From Pseudomonas mangiferae (lineage in GTDB: Bacteria; Pseudomonadota; Gammaproteobacteria; Pseudomonadales; Pseudomonadaceae), in the NCBI RefSeq assembly GCF_007109405.1, contig NZ_VJOY01000001.1:248001-312000 (forward strand): a stretch of 64,000 nucleotides of DNA. The letters run 5' to 3'. Below are positions 1 to 8,924 of this stretch, piece after piece (positions within the stretch are counted from its first letter, which is position 1; the number at the start of each line of letters is the position of its first letter). The translations under genes were made by a program, and so were the position numbers. Below the pieces are notes generated by a model. That model was not told where the DNA came from, ran no database searches, and saw only the letters and a program-made list of their open reading frames with translations.

Positions 1-1
1 C

Positions 2-745
<744 letters not shown>

Positions 746-754
746 GGACGCGCT

Positions 755-788
755 GCGGGCATCCGGCGCGTTGTCGTCGGATGCCCGC
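755..788 (+). terminator. Hairpin terminator after glgB
   Basis: An 11-bp perfect inverted repeat (GCGGGCATCCG at 755-765, CGGATGCCCGC at 778-788) lies 10 bases after the glgB stop. There is no T-run, so termination strength is uncertain. Confidence 0.6.
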
Positions 789-865
789 GGTCGTGTCATG
801 AGACTTTCGTCACGTTTTGAGCTAGCCTCTGCCCGGTTCTTCTCACGGATGCAGGAGCCTGCAGA

Positions 866-1162
866 ATGGATGTCTCGCAACAGCCGCTGGTCGAGCTACT
901 CACCCTGACCGCGCGTAGCCTCACCCACCTCACCGCCGCCATGACCTCCCTGTCGTTCGAACTGCTGCGCAGCGAAGACCCGGTGGTGCGCGATGCCAGC
1001 AAGCGCATGATCACCCGCATGGCGGCGGTCAACGGCGAACTGGACCAGCACTGGCAACTGATCAGCGACCTGACCGGCGTTTCCCTGCCGGACAACGACT
1101 CCCCACCCATGACCGAGGTCCACCTGGCCCCTGTGGTGCCCATCGCTGCGGCCGAGCGCTAG
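866..1162 (+). CDS. Small conserved-type hypothetical protein (98 aa)
   Basis: I do not recognise a characterised family. The 98-residue product is soluble and mostly helical in appearance (LLTLTARSLTHLTAAMTSLSF), with no signal peptide or membrane segment. An AGGAG ribosome binding site stands about 10 bases before ATG 866. The gene follows glgB in the same direction, 120 bases after its stop, but a hairpin lies between them, so it may have its own promoter. The GC-rich third positions match the neighbouring genes. Confidence 0.65.
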   Translation: MDVSQQPLVELLTLTARSLTHLTAAMTSLSFELLRSEDPVVRDASKRMITRMAAVNGELDQHWQLISDLTGVSLPDNDSPPMTEVHLAPVVPIAAAER

Positions 1163-1278
1163 TCCACGGCAAGGTATGCACGGCGGGTGAGCGATCCTTC
1201 GCGTGTCTTCTGCCAGTTCGGCCTTCTGCACCTTTGCCTGACGGGGTGGCGCCCTTAGGTACTCCATTTGGCAAGGCC

Positions 1279-1336
1279 AAAAAGCCGATGAACCCACCCG
1301 CGTTCCTGCGCGAAAGGGTCTCACCGGCTTTTTCTT
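1279..1336. terminator. Bidirectional intrinsic terminator between convergent genes
   Basis: An A-run plus stem arm (AAAAAGCCGATGAACCC, 1279-1295) pairs imperfectly with GGGTCTCACCGGCTTTTT at 1316-1333, giving T-runs on both strands. It lies between a plus-strand and a minus-strand gene. A second GC-rich inverted repeat at 1341-1367 adjoins it. The 116 bases before it (1163-1278) hold no recognisable gene. Confidence 0.7.
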
Positions 1337-1379
1337 TCGGCGCCGCTCCAGCAAGGCCGGAGCGGCGAGGGTGAGTCGG

Positions 1380-2240
1380 TCAGCCGTTCACCACGCTGCC
1401 GCCATTCACGTGGATCACCTGACCGCTCACATAGGACGAGTCATCGCAGGCCAGGTAGACGTAGGCGGGTGCCAGTTCCTCCGGTTGTCCCGGGCGGCCC
1501 ATGGCGGTGTTGGCGCCGAAGGTGGCCACCTGTTCTTCGTCGAAGGTGGAAGGGATCAGCGGCGTCCAGATGGGACCCGGCGCCACTGCGTTCACGCGGA
1601 TGCCGCGGGGCGCCAGGTTGAGGGCGAGGGAGCGGGTGAACGAGGTGATGGCGCCCTTGGTGGAGGAGTAGTCCAGCAGGATCGGGTTGCCCTTGTAGGC
1701 GGTGATGGAGGTGGTGTTGATGATGGTCCCGCCCTGTTTCATCGCGGGCAACGCGGCCTTGGTCAGCTGGAACATGGCGAAGATGTTGGTGCGGAAGGTG
1801 CGCTCCCACTGTTCCTCGGTGATGTCCTCCAGGCGCTTCTGCGGGTGCTGCTCGCCGGCATTGTTCACCAGCACGTCCAGGCGGCCAAAGGTGCTACGGG
1901 TTTCCTCGATCACCTTGCCACAGAATTCGGCACCGGCCACGTCGCCGGCAAAGCTCAGGCAACGGCGCCCGAGGCCTTCGATCTCTTTGCGTGTCTTTTC
2001 CGCGTCCTCGTGCTCGTTCAGGTACAGCAGCACGATGTCGGCGCCTTCCTTGGCGAAGGTCACCGCCACGGCGCGGCCGATGCCGCTGTCGGCCCCGGTG
2101 ATCAGCGCCACCTTGCCCTTCAGCTTGCCCGCGGCCTTGTAGTCCTCGGCGCGGTAGGCCGGGGCCGGGTGCATGGCGGTTTCCAGGCCGGGTCGACGGT
2201 CCTGGTGCTGGGGCGGCAGGGTCTGTTTCGAATCGCTCAT
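1380..2240 (-). CDS. SDR family oxidoreductase, YghA/PA2142 type
   Basis: NAD(P)-dependent classical short-chain dehydrogenase of 286 aa with the N-terminal extension typical of the YghA-like subfamily. The Rossmann motif TGxxxGIG is at residues 48-55, NNAG at 126-129, and the catalytic triad is Ser178, Tyr191, Lys195 (YSSTK). I chose ATG 2240 (product starting MSDSKQTLPPQ) because GGAGA precedes it at good spacing. An in-frame ATG 21 codons upstream has no ribosome binding site. Homologues occur in Pseudomonas stress-response regions near glycogen genes. The substrate is unknown. Confidence 0.9.
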   Translation of the reverse strand: MSDSKQTLPPQHQDRRPGLETAMHPAPAYRAEDYKAAGKLKGKVALITGADSGIGRAVAVTFAKEGADIVLLYLNEHEDAEKTRKEIEGLGRRCLSFAGDVAGAEFCGKVIEETRSTFGRLDVLVNNAGEQHPQKRLEDITEEQWERTFRTNIFAMFQLTKAALPAMKQGGTIINTTSITAYKGNPILLDYSSTKGAITSFTRSLALNLAPRGIRVNAVAPGPIWTPLIPSTFDEEQVATFGANTAMGRPGQPEELAPAYVYLACDDSSYVSGQVIHVNGGSVVNG

Positions 2241-2579
2241 GGGCGTCTCCTGGTCGGTGGCTGGGATTGCCTGTCTAGGGAGGGGACTGGACGGGTCGCG
2301 CAAAAGTTTCTGCCGCCGGACCGGCGCGCCGCCCTGGCACCGGCGGTCACGGCAGCGGCAAAAAATGAAACTCTGCGGGCCCGGCGGTTCTCACACCTAC
2401 ACGCCCCCACGGACGTTGCCGACGGCAGCCAAGGGCTCGGCAAGATGCCTGGAAAACGGCATCGCGGGTTCCGACGAGGTTCGCACTGCCGTCGCGGTCC
2501 GCACCGGGGGCCTTTCAAACGAAGCCCAGGACCGGCCGATTTCGAGGCCGTCCTCGCCACTGTCACAGGAGGAAGACCG
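2241..2579. other. Intergenic region between divergent genes, nothing assigned
   Basis: This 339-bp gap separates the divergent SDR gene and the DUF465 gene and should hold both promoters. No confident promoter hexamers, repeats or RNA were seen. The AGGAGG at 2567-2572 is the ribosome binding site of the next gene. Confidence 0.5.
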
Positions 2580-2813
2580 ATGCCGGTTACCCACGATCTC
2601 GCCAAGGATTTTCCCGAGTACGCCGACGCCTTCAAGGCGCTCAGCCAGACCGACGCCGAGTTCAACGGCCTGCTGGAAAAATACCGCGACCTCGACCGGC
2701 GCATTCTGGCCGCCGAGCAGGACCAATCCCTCGATGACGAGCGCCTGAACGAGCTGCGCCGCGAGCGGGTGCTGCTCAAGGACCGAATCGCCCAGAAGCT
2801 GCAGTATCGCTGA
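2580..2813 (+). CDS. DUF465/YdcH family small protein
   Basis: A 77-aa protein starting MPVTHDLAKDFPEY. It is highly charged and predicted to be a helical hairpin/coiled coil, with the family pattern FNGLLEKYRDLDRRI and LNELRRERVLLKDRI. Members are small cytoplasmic proteins of unknown function, common in proteobacteria. A strong AGGAGG site lies 7 bases before ATG 2580. The frame stays open far upstream, but only this part has a ribosome binding site and family similarity. The cinA-like gene follows 16 bases after the stop, so the two probably form an operon. Confidence 0.88.
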   Translation: MPVTHDLAKDFPEYADAFKALSQTDAEFNGLLEKYRDLDRRILAAEQDQSLDDERLNELRRERVLLKDRIAQKLQYR

Positions 2814-2829
2814 CAGGCAGGAGGCGGCT

Positions 2830-3327
2830 ATGACGGGTATCGAAGCGGTCATGGACTACGTGCGAGAGCACGAGCTGATGCTCACCACCGCCGAGTCCTG
2901 CACGGCGGGCGCGATCATCTCGCTGCTGGCCACCGTGCCAGGCTGCGGGTCCCATGTGGACGCCGGCTACGTGGTGTATTCCCCGGCAGCCAAGAAGCGC
3001 CTGCTGGGCGTGCGACAGGCGACCCTCGAGCGCTTCAACCTCACCAGCGAAGAAGTCGTGCGGGAAATGGCCCTCGGCGCGCTGCGGGACAGCGAGGCCA
3101 ACGTGGTGGTGGCCAACACCGGCATCGCAGGGCCCGAAGGGGTGGATGGCATCCCGCCGGGCACCCTGTGGTTCGCCTGGGGTTTTCAGATCGAGGGTCG
3201 CCTGCACCTGTTCACCGAGTTGCGGCGCTTCTTCGGCGACCGCGAAACCATCATCGATACCGCCGCCCGCTATGCCCTGGCGCAGCTTCCCTCCCGCCAC
3301 CGCCGCGCCGTGCAGGGCGAGGGCTGA
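2830..3327 (+). CDS. CinA-like (PncC type) nicotinamide-nucleotide amidase
   Basis: A 165-aa stand-alone CinA C-terminal domain. PncC enzymes deamidate nicotinamide mononucleotide to nicotinate mononucleotide in NAD recycling. Diagnostic segments are [20 protein letters not shown] near residue 20 (nucleophile Ser within AESCTAG), [15 protein letters not shown], and [22 protein letters not shown]. The tail is divergent from housekeeping PncC, so this may be a paralogue of the CinA-like proteins found in Pseudomonas stress regions. AGGAGG precedes ATG 2830. It lies in an operon-like run with the DUF465 gene upstream and the dehydrogenase 59 bases downstream. Confidence 0.88.
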   Translation: MTGIEAVMDYVREHELMLTTAESCTAGAIISLLATVPGCGSHVDAGYVVYSPAAKKRLLGVRQATLERFNLTSEEVVREMALGALRDSEANVVVANTGIAGPEGVDGIPPGTLWFAWGFQIEGRLHLFTELRRFFGDRETIIDTAARYALAQLPSRHRRAVQGEG

Positions 3328-3386
3328 ACCGACCACTGCTGACCGCCGCCGATGCGGCCCTACCGTTCCCGCTACAGGAGAGCCCC

Positions 3387-4619
3387 ATGCGCGCACTGAC
3401 TTACCACGGCAGCCATGACGTCCGCGTCGACACTGTCCCGGACCCGATCCTGGAGAACACCGACGACATCATTCTGCGGGTCACCGCCACCGCCATCTGC
3501 GGTTCGGACCTGCACCTGTACCGCGGCAAGATTCCCGCGGTGAAGGACGGCGACATCTTCGGCCACGAGTTCATGGGCATCGTCGAGGAGGTGGGCTCGG
3601 GCGTTACTGCCGTGCAGAAGGGCGACCGGGTGGTGATCCCCTTCGTCATCGCCTGCGGCCACTGCTTCTTCTGCGAGCACGACCTGTACGCCGCCTGCGA
3701 GACCACCAATCCGGACCGGGGCGCGATCCTCAATAAGAAGGCCATCCCCCCGGGCGCCGCGTTGTTCGGCTACAGCCACCTGTACGGTGGCGTGCCGGGC
3801 GGGCAGGCGGAGTACGTGCGGGTGCCGAAGGCCAACACCGGCCCGTTCAAGGTGCCGGGCAGCCTGGCGGACGAGCGCGTGCTGTTCCTCAGCGACATCC
3901 TGCCCACCGCTTGGCAGGCGGTGCTGAACGCCGACCTGGGGCCTGGCTCCAGCGTCGCCATCTTCGGCGCCGGCCCGGTGGGCCTGCTGGCAACGGCGTG
4001 CGCCCGGCTGGTGGGCGCCGAGCAGATCTTCATGATCGACCACCATCCCTACCGGCTGGCGTACGCCCGCCAGACCTATGGCGCGATCCCCATCAACTTC
4101 GACGAGGTGGACGACCCCGCCCAACTGATCACCGAGCAGACCGCCGGCCACCGCGGGGTGGACGCGGTGATCGACGCGGTGGGCTTCGAAGCCAAGGGCA
4201 GCACCACTGAGACGGTGCTGACCACCCTCAAGCTGGAGGGCAGCAGCGGCAAGGCGCTGCGCCAATGCATCGCTGCGGTACGCCGAGGTGGCGTGGTGAG
4301 CGTGCCAGGGGTCTATGCCGGGTTCATCCATGGCTTCATGTTCGGCGATGCCTTCGACAAGGGGCTGACCTTCAAGATGGGCCAGACCCACGTGCACCGT
4401 TTCCTGCCGGAGTTGCTGGAGCACATCGAGGCTGGGCGGCTCAAGCCGGAGGAGATCATCACCCACCGCATGCCCCTGGAAGAGGCGGCCCGCGGCTATG
4501 AGATCTTCGAAAAGCGTCAGGAGGACTGTCGCAAGGTGATCCTCACCACCGGGGCAGCGATCCCCGATCTGGCGCGTCCCCTGAACGACATACCGCCCGG
4601 CCTGATCCCGGCGGTCTGA
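3387..4619 (+). CDS. Zinc-dependent alcohol dehydrogenase (class III-like MDR)
   Basis: A 410-aa medium-chain dehydrogenase/reductase. Catalytic zinc ligands are Cys39 (ICGSDLH) and His60-Glu61 (GHEFMG). A structural zinc cluster is visible as C90-x2-C93-x2-C96-x7-C104. The NAD-binding GAGPVGLLA motif lies near residue 195. Length and layout match the formaldehyde-dehydrogenase-like zinc alcohol dehydrogenases found near glycogen genes in P. aeruginosa; the substrate is not known. ATG 3387 was chosen because CAGGAGAG precedes it and the MDR N-terminus (MRALTYHG) starts there; the frame is open further upstream through the cinA-like gene. It is followed by a strong bidirectional terminator. 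Confidence 0.93.
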   Translation: MRALTYHGSHDVRVDTVPDPILENTDDIILRVTATAICGSDLHLYRGKIPAVKDGDIFGHEFMGIVEEVGSGVTAVQKGDRVVIPFVIACGHCFFCEHDLYAACETTNPDRGAILNKKAIPPGAALFGYSHLYGGVPGGQAEYVRVPKANTGPFKVPGSLADERVLFLSDILPTAWQAVLNADLGPGSSVAIFGAGPVGLLATACARLVGAEQIFMIDHHPYRLAYARQTYGAIPINFDEVDDPAQLITEQTAGHRGVDAVIDAVGFEAKGSTTETVLTTLKLEGSSGKALRQCIAAVRRGGVVSVPGVYAGFIHGFMFGDAFDKGLTFKMGQTHVHRFLPELLEHIEAGRLKPEEIITHRMPLEEAARGYEIFEKRQEDCRKVILTTGAAIPDLARPLNDIPPGLIPAV

Positions 4620-4626
4620 GGTGGAC

Positions 4627-4656
4627 CGGATCGGGCACCGCGTGGTGCCCGATCCG
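4627..4656. terminator. Bidirectional hairpin terminator
   Basis: A 13-bp perfect inverted repeat (CGGATCGGGCACC at 4627-4639, GGTGCCCGATCCG at 4644-4656) with a 4-base loop fills the gap between two convergent genes. Confidence 0.75.
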
Positions 4657-4658
4657 AG

Positions 4659-4874
4659 TCACTTGCTGTGTTCGGAAGAAGAGGGCGGCGTGATGCCCCG
4701 GGGGCCGGCGAAGCCCCAGGCGATCAGCCCGAGGACCGGGAAGATCAGGATCGCCAGGGACCACAGCAGTTTCTTGCCACTGCTGGCGTCGCTGCGCACC
4801 ACGCTGACGATGGCCCAGATGTCCAGCAGCAGGATGATCAGCCCGGCCACGCTGCCGTACAGCGATTTGATCAT
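4659..4874 (-). CDS. PLD nuclease N-terminal-like small membrane protein
   Basis: A 71-aa protein with two hydrophobic segments (about residues 8-25, GSVAGLIILLLDIWAIVSVV, and 38-55, LLWSLAILIFPVLGLIAWGF), matching the small stand-alone PLDc_N family. Such proteins are inner-membrane proteins of unknown function. ATG 4874 has GGAGA about 9 bases upstream. A 23-residue N-terminal extension in the same frame lacks a ribosome binding site and was dropped. It is divergent from the TraX-like gene, whose start lies 38 bases away. Confidence 0.8.
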   Translation of the reverse strand: MIKSLYGSVAGLIILLLDIWAIVSVVRSDASSGKKLLWSLAILIFPVLGLIAWGFAGPRGITPPSSSEHSK

Positions 4875-4912
4875 GGGGTATTCTCCGTTTCTTTCCGTCG
4901 AGAGGTCATGGG

Positions 4913-5698
4913 GTGAGACTGGCGGCCTTTCGCAAGGGTTCACGGGCGACGAGTTCCGAAGCCGCCGATGTATCCGCTGGCCGGGATGCCGCCCTGGACC
5001 TGGTCAAGTGGATGGCCATGGCCACCATGCTGCTGGACCATCTGCGTTACCTGAACGACGCCTGGAGCGGGACCTACGTCCCCGGGCGTCTGGCCTTCCC
5101 GTTGTTCTGCCTGGCCATCGCCGCCAACGTCGCCCGCGACCGCCACGGGCCATTCCCCCGCGCCGCCCACGGTCGCTACCTGGGATGGCTGCTGCTGTTC
5201 GCCCTGTTATCCGAGTGGCCCTATCGCGCCTACACCGGCTTCACTCACCCCAGCAACGTGATGCCGGCCCTGGCCCTCGGCCTGCTGGTGGCATGGGGCG
5301 CTCATTACCGCACGTTCTTCAGCCTGCTGGGCGCGGCTTTCGCCGTGGCCCTGGCCGGCGTTCTCGGGGGCGACCACGTGATGTACGGCCTGCCCGGCAC
5401 CCTGTTGCCCGCGGCCCTCCTGCTGGCGCTGCGCGGCCCCTTGATCGCCTGGAGCGTGCCGATGCTGCTGGCGTTTCTGCCCAACTTCCTGGAGATGCGT
5501 GACGGCGGCGTACTGGCCTGGGAGCCCTGGCCGCTGCTGGTGTTGACCACCGCGGGGCTGGCGCCGGCGTTCGGGCTCTGGCTGCTGGGGCGTCGACCGG
5601 ATTTTCCGGTGCCGCCCGTGACCCGCGGGTGGGGCTACGGGTTCTACCCCGGCCACCTGGCCCTGCTGTACCTGCTGCGCCTGGCCCTGTTCGACTGA
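4913..5698 (+). CDS. TraX family integral membrane protein
   Basis: A 261-aa protein with about eight hydrophobic segments and the TraX pattern: DLVKWMAMATMLLDHLRY near residues 29-46, PLFCLAIAANVAR, and SEWPYRAYTGFTHPSNV. TraX proteins are acyltransferase-like membrane proteins, named after the F-pilin acetylase, that are widespread outside plasmids; the substrate here is unknown. The start is GTG 4913 with AGAGG upstream; no in-frame ATG comes before the conserved DLVKW block. No conjugation genes are nearby. Confidence 0.85.
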   Translation: MRLAAFRKGSRATSSEAADVSAGRDAALDLVKWMAMATMLLDHLRYLNDAWSGTYVPGRLAFPLFCLAIAANVARDRHGPFPRAAHGRYLGWLLLFALLSEWPYRAYTGFTHPSNVMPALALGLLVAWGAHYRTFFSLLGAAFAVALAGVLGGDHVMYGLPGTLLPAALLLALRGPLIAWSVPMLLAFLPNFLEMRDGGVLAWEPWPLLVLTTAGLAPAFGLWLLGRRPDFPVPPVTRGWGYGFYPGHLALLYLLRLALFD

Positions 5699-5751
5699 GC
5701 GGTGCCGGGCGCTTTTCCGTACCATGGGCGCTTTTCCCAGGAGCGCTCGCC

Positions 5752-6237
5752 GTGACCTTGCACATCCGTCCCGCCACCCCCGCCGATGCGCCGCAGATCC
5801 TCGCCTTCATCACCGAGCTGGCCGTCTACGAGAAGGCCGAGCATGAAGTGGTGGCCAGCGTCGCCGATATCGAACGCACCCTGTTCGACGAACACGCCAC
5901 CGCCAGCGCGTTGATCTGCACCCTGGACGAGCAGCCCATCGGCTTCGCGGTGTATTTCTTCAGCTATTCCACCTGGCAGGGACGCAAGGGGTTGTACCTG
6001 GAAGACCTCTACGTGTCCCCGGAACAGCGCGGCGCCGGCGCGGGCAAGGCCCTGTTGCGGCACCTGGCGCGGCTCGCCTGTGAAAGCGGCTGCGGCCGCT
6101 TCGAATGGAGCGTGCTGGACTGGAACGAGCCCGCCATCCGCTTCTACGAGGCGATCGGCGCCAGCGCCCAGGACGAATGGATTCGCTACCGCCTGGCTGG
6201 CGAAGCGTTGCGCGGGTTCGCCTACGACGACGCGTGA
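5752..6237 (+). CDS. GNAT family N-acetyltransferase
   Basis: A 161-aa cytoplasmic acetyltransferase. The acetyl-CoA-binding motif A reads LYVSPEQRGAGAGKALLRHL, followed by the motif B region WSVLDWNEPAIRFYEAIGA, as in the spermidine/diamine acetyltransferase-like branch. The substrate cannot be named. GTG 5752 is the likely start: it follows CAGGAG at 8-9 bases, and the GNAT fold begins immediately (LHIRPATPADAPQI). The stop lies 3 bases from the stop of the convergent neighbour. Confidence 0.9.
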   Translation: MTLHIRPATPADAPQILAFITELAVYEKAEHEVVASVADIERTLFDEHATASALICTLDEQPIGFAVYFFSYSTWQGRKGLYLEDLYVSPEQRGAGAGKALLRHLARLACESGCGRFEWSVLDWNEPAIRFYEAIGASAQDEWIRYRLAGEALRGFAYDDA

Positions 6238-6240
6238 CGG

Positions 6241-6867
6241 TCAGACCCGTACGTTCATCCGCTGGCCCAGGTGGTGGGGCTCCACCAGTTCATCCACCAC
6301 GCAGGCGGCGAAGCCCAGCAGCCGCGTCCGGGTCGCCTCGTCGGGGGTTGCGCCCGGCGTGCCCAGCTCGTCGATGCTCAGCCCGTCGGGCACCTGCGGC
6401 GCGTTGACTAGGGTCCAGCGCAGGGGGCTGTCCTTGAGCGCGTCGCCGAGCCGTGTGGCCAGGTCACCCAGGGGCGGCGCGGTGGCTTCCAGCCAGTCGA
6501 AATCGCCGATCAGCAGCAGGCGGTCCACTTTCACCCGGGGCAAGCCCAAGGCCAGGGACTCGATGGCCTCCAGCTGGCGGCGCGGCGTGCGGGTATGGTC
6601 CTGTTGGTCGCCGGCGGGCAGGCGCGGGCTGCTCAGCACCGCGATCACCCCGTCGGCTCCGGCCACGCTCTCGCTGACGCTGAGGGCATCGAACAGGTCG
6701 CCCTTCTTGGCGCGCAGTCCGGGGCGGGCGGTCAGGGCGTTGAGGTCGTCGAGGATGGCGATGCCCTCGTGCTGGCGGGTCAGCAGCTGCGCCAGCAGCG
6801 CACTGCCGAGGCTGCTCTGGGCGCCGTAGAGGGCGAACTTGAGAAGGCGGGTTTCCAGGTTCTTCAT
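6241..6867 (-). CDS. NAD(P)-binding Rossmann-fold protein (NAD-dependent epimerase/reductase-like)
   Basis: A 208-aa protein starting with a degenerate nucleotide-binding motif (FALYGAQSSLGSALLAQLL, residues 11-29), in which GxxGxxG is altered to GAQSSLG. It resembles the short NAD(P)H-binding proteins with features such as LLLIGDFDWLEA in the middle. It overlaps the lactonase gene by 4 bases (ATGA, 6864-6867), so the two are translationally coupled. The function is unknown. The altered glycine motif makes cofactor binding uncertain. Confidence 0.75.
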   Translation of the reverse strand: MKNLETRLLKFALYGAQSSLGSALLAQLLTRQHEGIAILDDLNALTARPGLRAKKGDLFDALSVSESVAGADGVIAVLSSPRLPAGDQQDHTRTPRRQLEAIESLALGLPRVKVDRLLLIGDFDWLEATAPPLGDLATRLGDALKDSPLRWTLVNAPQVPDGLSIDELGTPGATPDEATRTRLLGFAACVVDELVEPHHLGQRMNVRV

Positions 6868-7955
6868 GGCAGGCTCACGAATACGAAGTCGGACGGCGCG
6901 CCGACACTCACGGTTTGCAGCAGCGCACCGATCCGCCCGTCATGGGGATCGCGCTCGAACAGGCGTATGCAGTCGCTGCCCTGGTTCGCTACGAGCAGGA
7001 AGCGCCCCGAGGGGGACAGGGCGAACTCCCGTGGCTCCTGGCCTTCGCAACTGCGGCGCTGCAGCAGGTCCAGCCGGCCAGCGTCCGGGTCGACTCGGTA
7101 GACCACGAGGTGATTGTGCTCGCCGCGGTCGACTGCATAGAGGAAGCGTCCGTCGGCGGACAGGTGAAGGGCGCCGGCGGCCACCTTGCCCTGGAACCCG
7201 TCCGGCGCCAGGCGCAGCCGTTGCAGCGGAGTCAGGACGCCCTCGGCATGGGCCAGGGCCAGCAACTCGCCGCTCAGCTCCAGGGTCAGGTAGGCGAAGC
7301 GACCGTCCTGGGAGAACACCAGGTGGCGCGGGCCGCTGCCGGGCGGCGCCTCGAAGTACGAAGCCGGTTGCAGGGGTGGTTCGGTATCAGGCTGGTAGCG
7401 GTGGACGACCACTTCGTCCGCGCCCAGGTCGCAGGCGAACAGGTAACGACCGGATGGATCGCTGACCACGCAGTGCACGTGCCCGTGAGCCTGGCGCTCC
7501 GGGTCGATCGCGCTGCCCCGGGCATGGATTTGCTTGTGCCGGGCGCGCAACAGGGCGCCTTCGGCGGTTACGGGCAGGACGCTCAGGACACCCGGTTCGC
7601 GGTCGGCCGCGTAGTTGGCGACGAACAGGTGCCGGCCATCCGCCGCCAGGCTCGCGTGAGTCGGGTGGTCCCCTTCCGAAGGCTGGCTCTCGCAGGCCTC
7701 CAGGCGTCCGCTGGCGTCCCGGCGGAAGCAGCCGACCCGGCCCTCGCTGTCCTCGTGCACGGCGTACAGCAGGTCCGCCGAAGGCGAGAGCACCAGCCAG
7801 GAGGGGTTGCTACAGGGCACTTCCTGGCGGCGTTCGCCGATGTGGCCGGCCCGGTCGTCGAAATCGAAGACCTGGATGCCGGCACTGCTGCCCGCGGTGT
7901 ACGTGCCCACCAGCAACTGGTGGCGAACGTCGGCCGGGCAGGTCGGGTTGGTCAT
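6864..7955 (-). CDS. Lactonase family protein (6-phosphogluconolactonase-like beta-propeller)
   Basis: A 363-aa seven-bladed beta-propeller of the YbhE/Pgl lactonase family. It has repeated blades such as LLVGTYTAGSSAGI, HLVFSQDGRFAYLTLEL, DGRFLYAVDRGEHNHLVVY and SPSGRFLLVANQGSDCI. The characterised relative hydrolyses 6-phosphogluconolactone in the cytoplasm; related proteins act on other lactones. No signal peptide is visible. ATG 7955 gives the family N-terminus. It is the first gene of a two-gene unit with the NAD-binding protein and is divergent from the SDR gene at 8124. Confidence 0.88.
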   Translation of the reverse strand: MTNPTCPADVRHQLLVGTYTAGSSAGIQVFDFDDRAGHIGERRQEVPCSNPSWLVLSPSADLLYAVHEDSEGRVGCFRRDASGRLEACESQPSEGDHPTHASLAADGRHLFVANYAADREPGVLSVLPVTAEGALLRARHKQIHARGSAIDPERQAHGHVHCVVSDPSGRYLFACDLGADEVVVHRYQPDTEPPLQPASYFEAPPGSGPRHLVFSQDGRFAYLTLELSGELLALAHAEGVLTPLQRLRLAPDGFQGKVAAGALHLSADGRFLYAVDRGEHNHLVVYRVDPDAGRLDLLQRRSCEGQEPREFALSPSGRFLLVANQGSDCIRLFERDPHDGRIGALLQTVSVGAPSDFVFVSLP

Positions 7956-8123
7956 GGATCAGTCCTTGTGCAACGAGCGCGTCGTAGCAGATGGACCGCG
8001 AGACCGACGGCGCGGTTCGAAAGACCCTGCGCCTGGCAGGGCCATCGCGCAGGGCGGGCCTGGTCTGAACTCCCGGACGGGGCTACCAGTCTGCTAGTTC
8101 AGGCCCAGACGGTGGAGGCGAGC

Positions 8124-8924
8124 ATGCAGATCAGACTGGACGGCCAGGTGGCGTTGGTGACCGGCGCCAGTTCCGGCATCGGCCAGGGGTGCGCCCGCGC
8201 CCTGGCGGACAGCGGGGCGGCGGTGGCGATCAACTACAACTCCCAGGCGGAACCGGCCGAGCGTCTGGCCGCGGAGATCGTCGCCGCGGGCGGCAAGGCG
8301 CTGGCCATCGGCGCCGACGTCTCCGACGAACAGGCGGTGCAGCGGATGTTCCAGCAGATCCTCGAGGCGTTCGGTCACCTGGATATCCTGCTGGCCAACT
8401 CCGGCATGCAGAAGGACGCCCCCAGCGCCGAGCTGAGCCTCGACGACTGGAACGCGGTGCTCAACGTCAACCTCACCGGCCAGTTCCTCTGCGCCCGGGA
8501 GGCGATCCGCATCTTCCAGCGCCAGGGCGTTCGCTCCGGCGTGTCCCGGGCTGCGGGCAAGATCATCCACATGAGCTCGGTGCACGAGCGCATTCCATGG
8601 GCCGGCCACGTCAACTACGCCGCCTCCAAGGGCGGGGTGGACATGCTGATGCGGACCCTGGCCCAGGAGCTGTCCGGCCAGCGCATCCGCATCAACGGCG
8701 TCGCCCCCGGGGCAATCCGCACCGCCATCAATACCGATACCACCGCGGGCGAAGAAGGCGAGCGCCTGCTGGACCTGATTCCCTACGGCCGCATCGGCGA
8801 CGTGGAGGACGTGGCCAATGCGGTGGTCTGGCTGGCTTCCGACGCTTCGGACTACGTGGTGGGCGAGACCCTGTTCGTCGACGGCGGCATGAGCCTCTAC
8901 CCGGGGTTCCGCGACAATGGCTGA
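8124..8924 (+). CDS. SDR family oxidoreductase, glucose 1-dehydrogenase-like
   Basis: A 266-aa classical SDR. The cofactor motif TGASSGIG is at residues 13-20; the catalytic residues are Ser151/152, Tyr165 and Lys169 (YAASK). The C-terminus has the family SDYVVGETLFVDGGMSLYPGF block seen in glucose 1-dehydrogenase-like members. A GGAGG-like site (GGTGGAGGCG) precedes ATG 8124. The gene overlaps the downstream GH15 gene by 8 bases, so the two are co-translated. The pairing with a glucoamylase/trehalase-type hydrolase makes a sugar substrate plausible; this is inference from context. Confidence 0.88.
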   Translation: MQIRLDGQVALVTGASSGIGQGCARALADSGAAVAINYNSQAEPAERLAAEIVAAGGKALAIGADVSDEQAVQRMFQQILEAFGHLDILLANSGMQKDAPSAELSLDDWNAVLNVNLTGQFLCAREAIRIFQRQGVRSGVSRAAGKIIHMSSVHERIPWAGHVNYAASKGGVDMLMRTLAQELSGQRIRINGVAPGAIRTAINTDTTAGEEGERLLDLIPYGRIGDVEDVANAVVWLASDASDYVVGETLFVDGGMSLYPGFRDNG

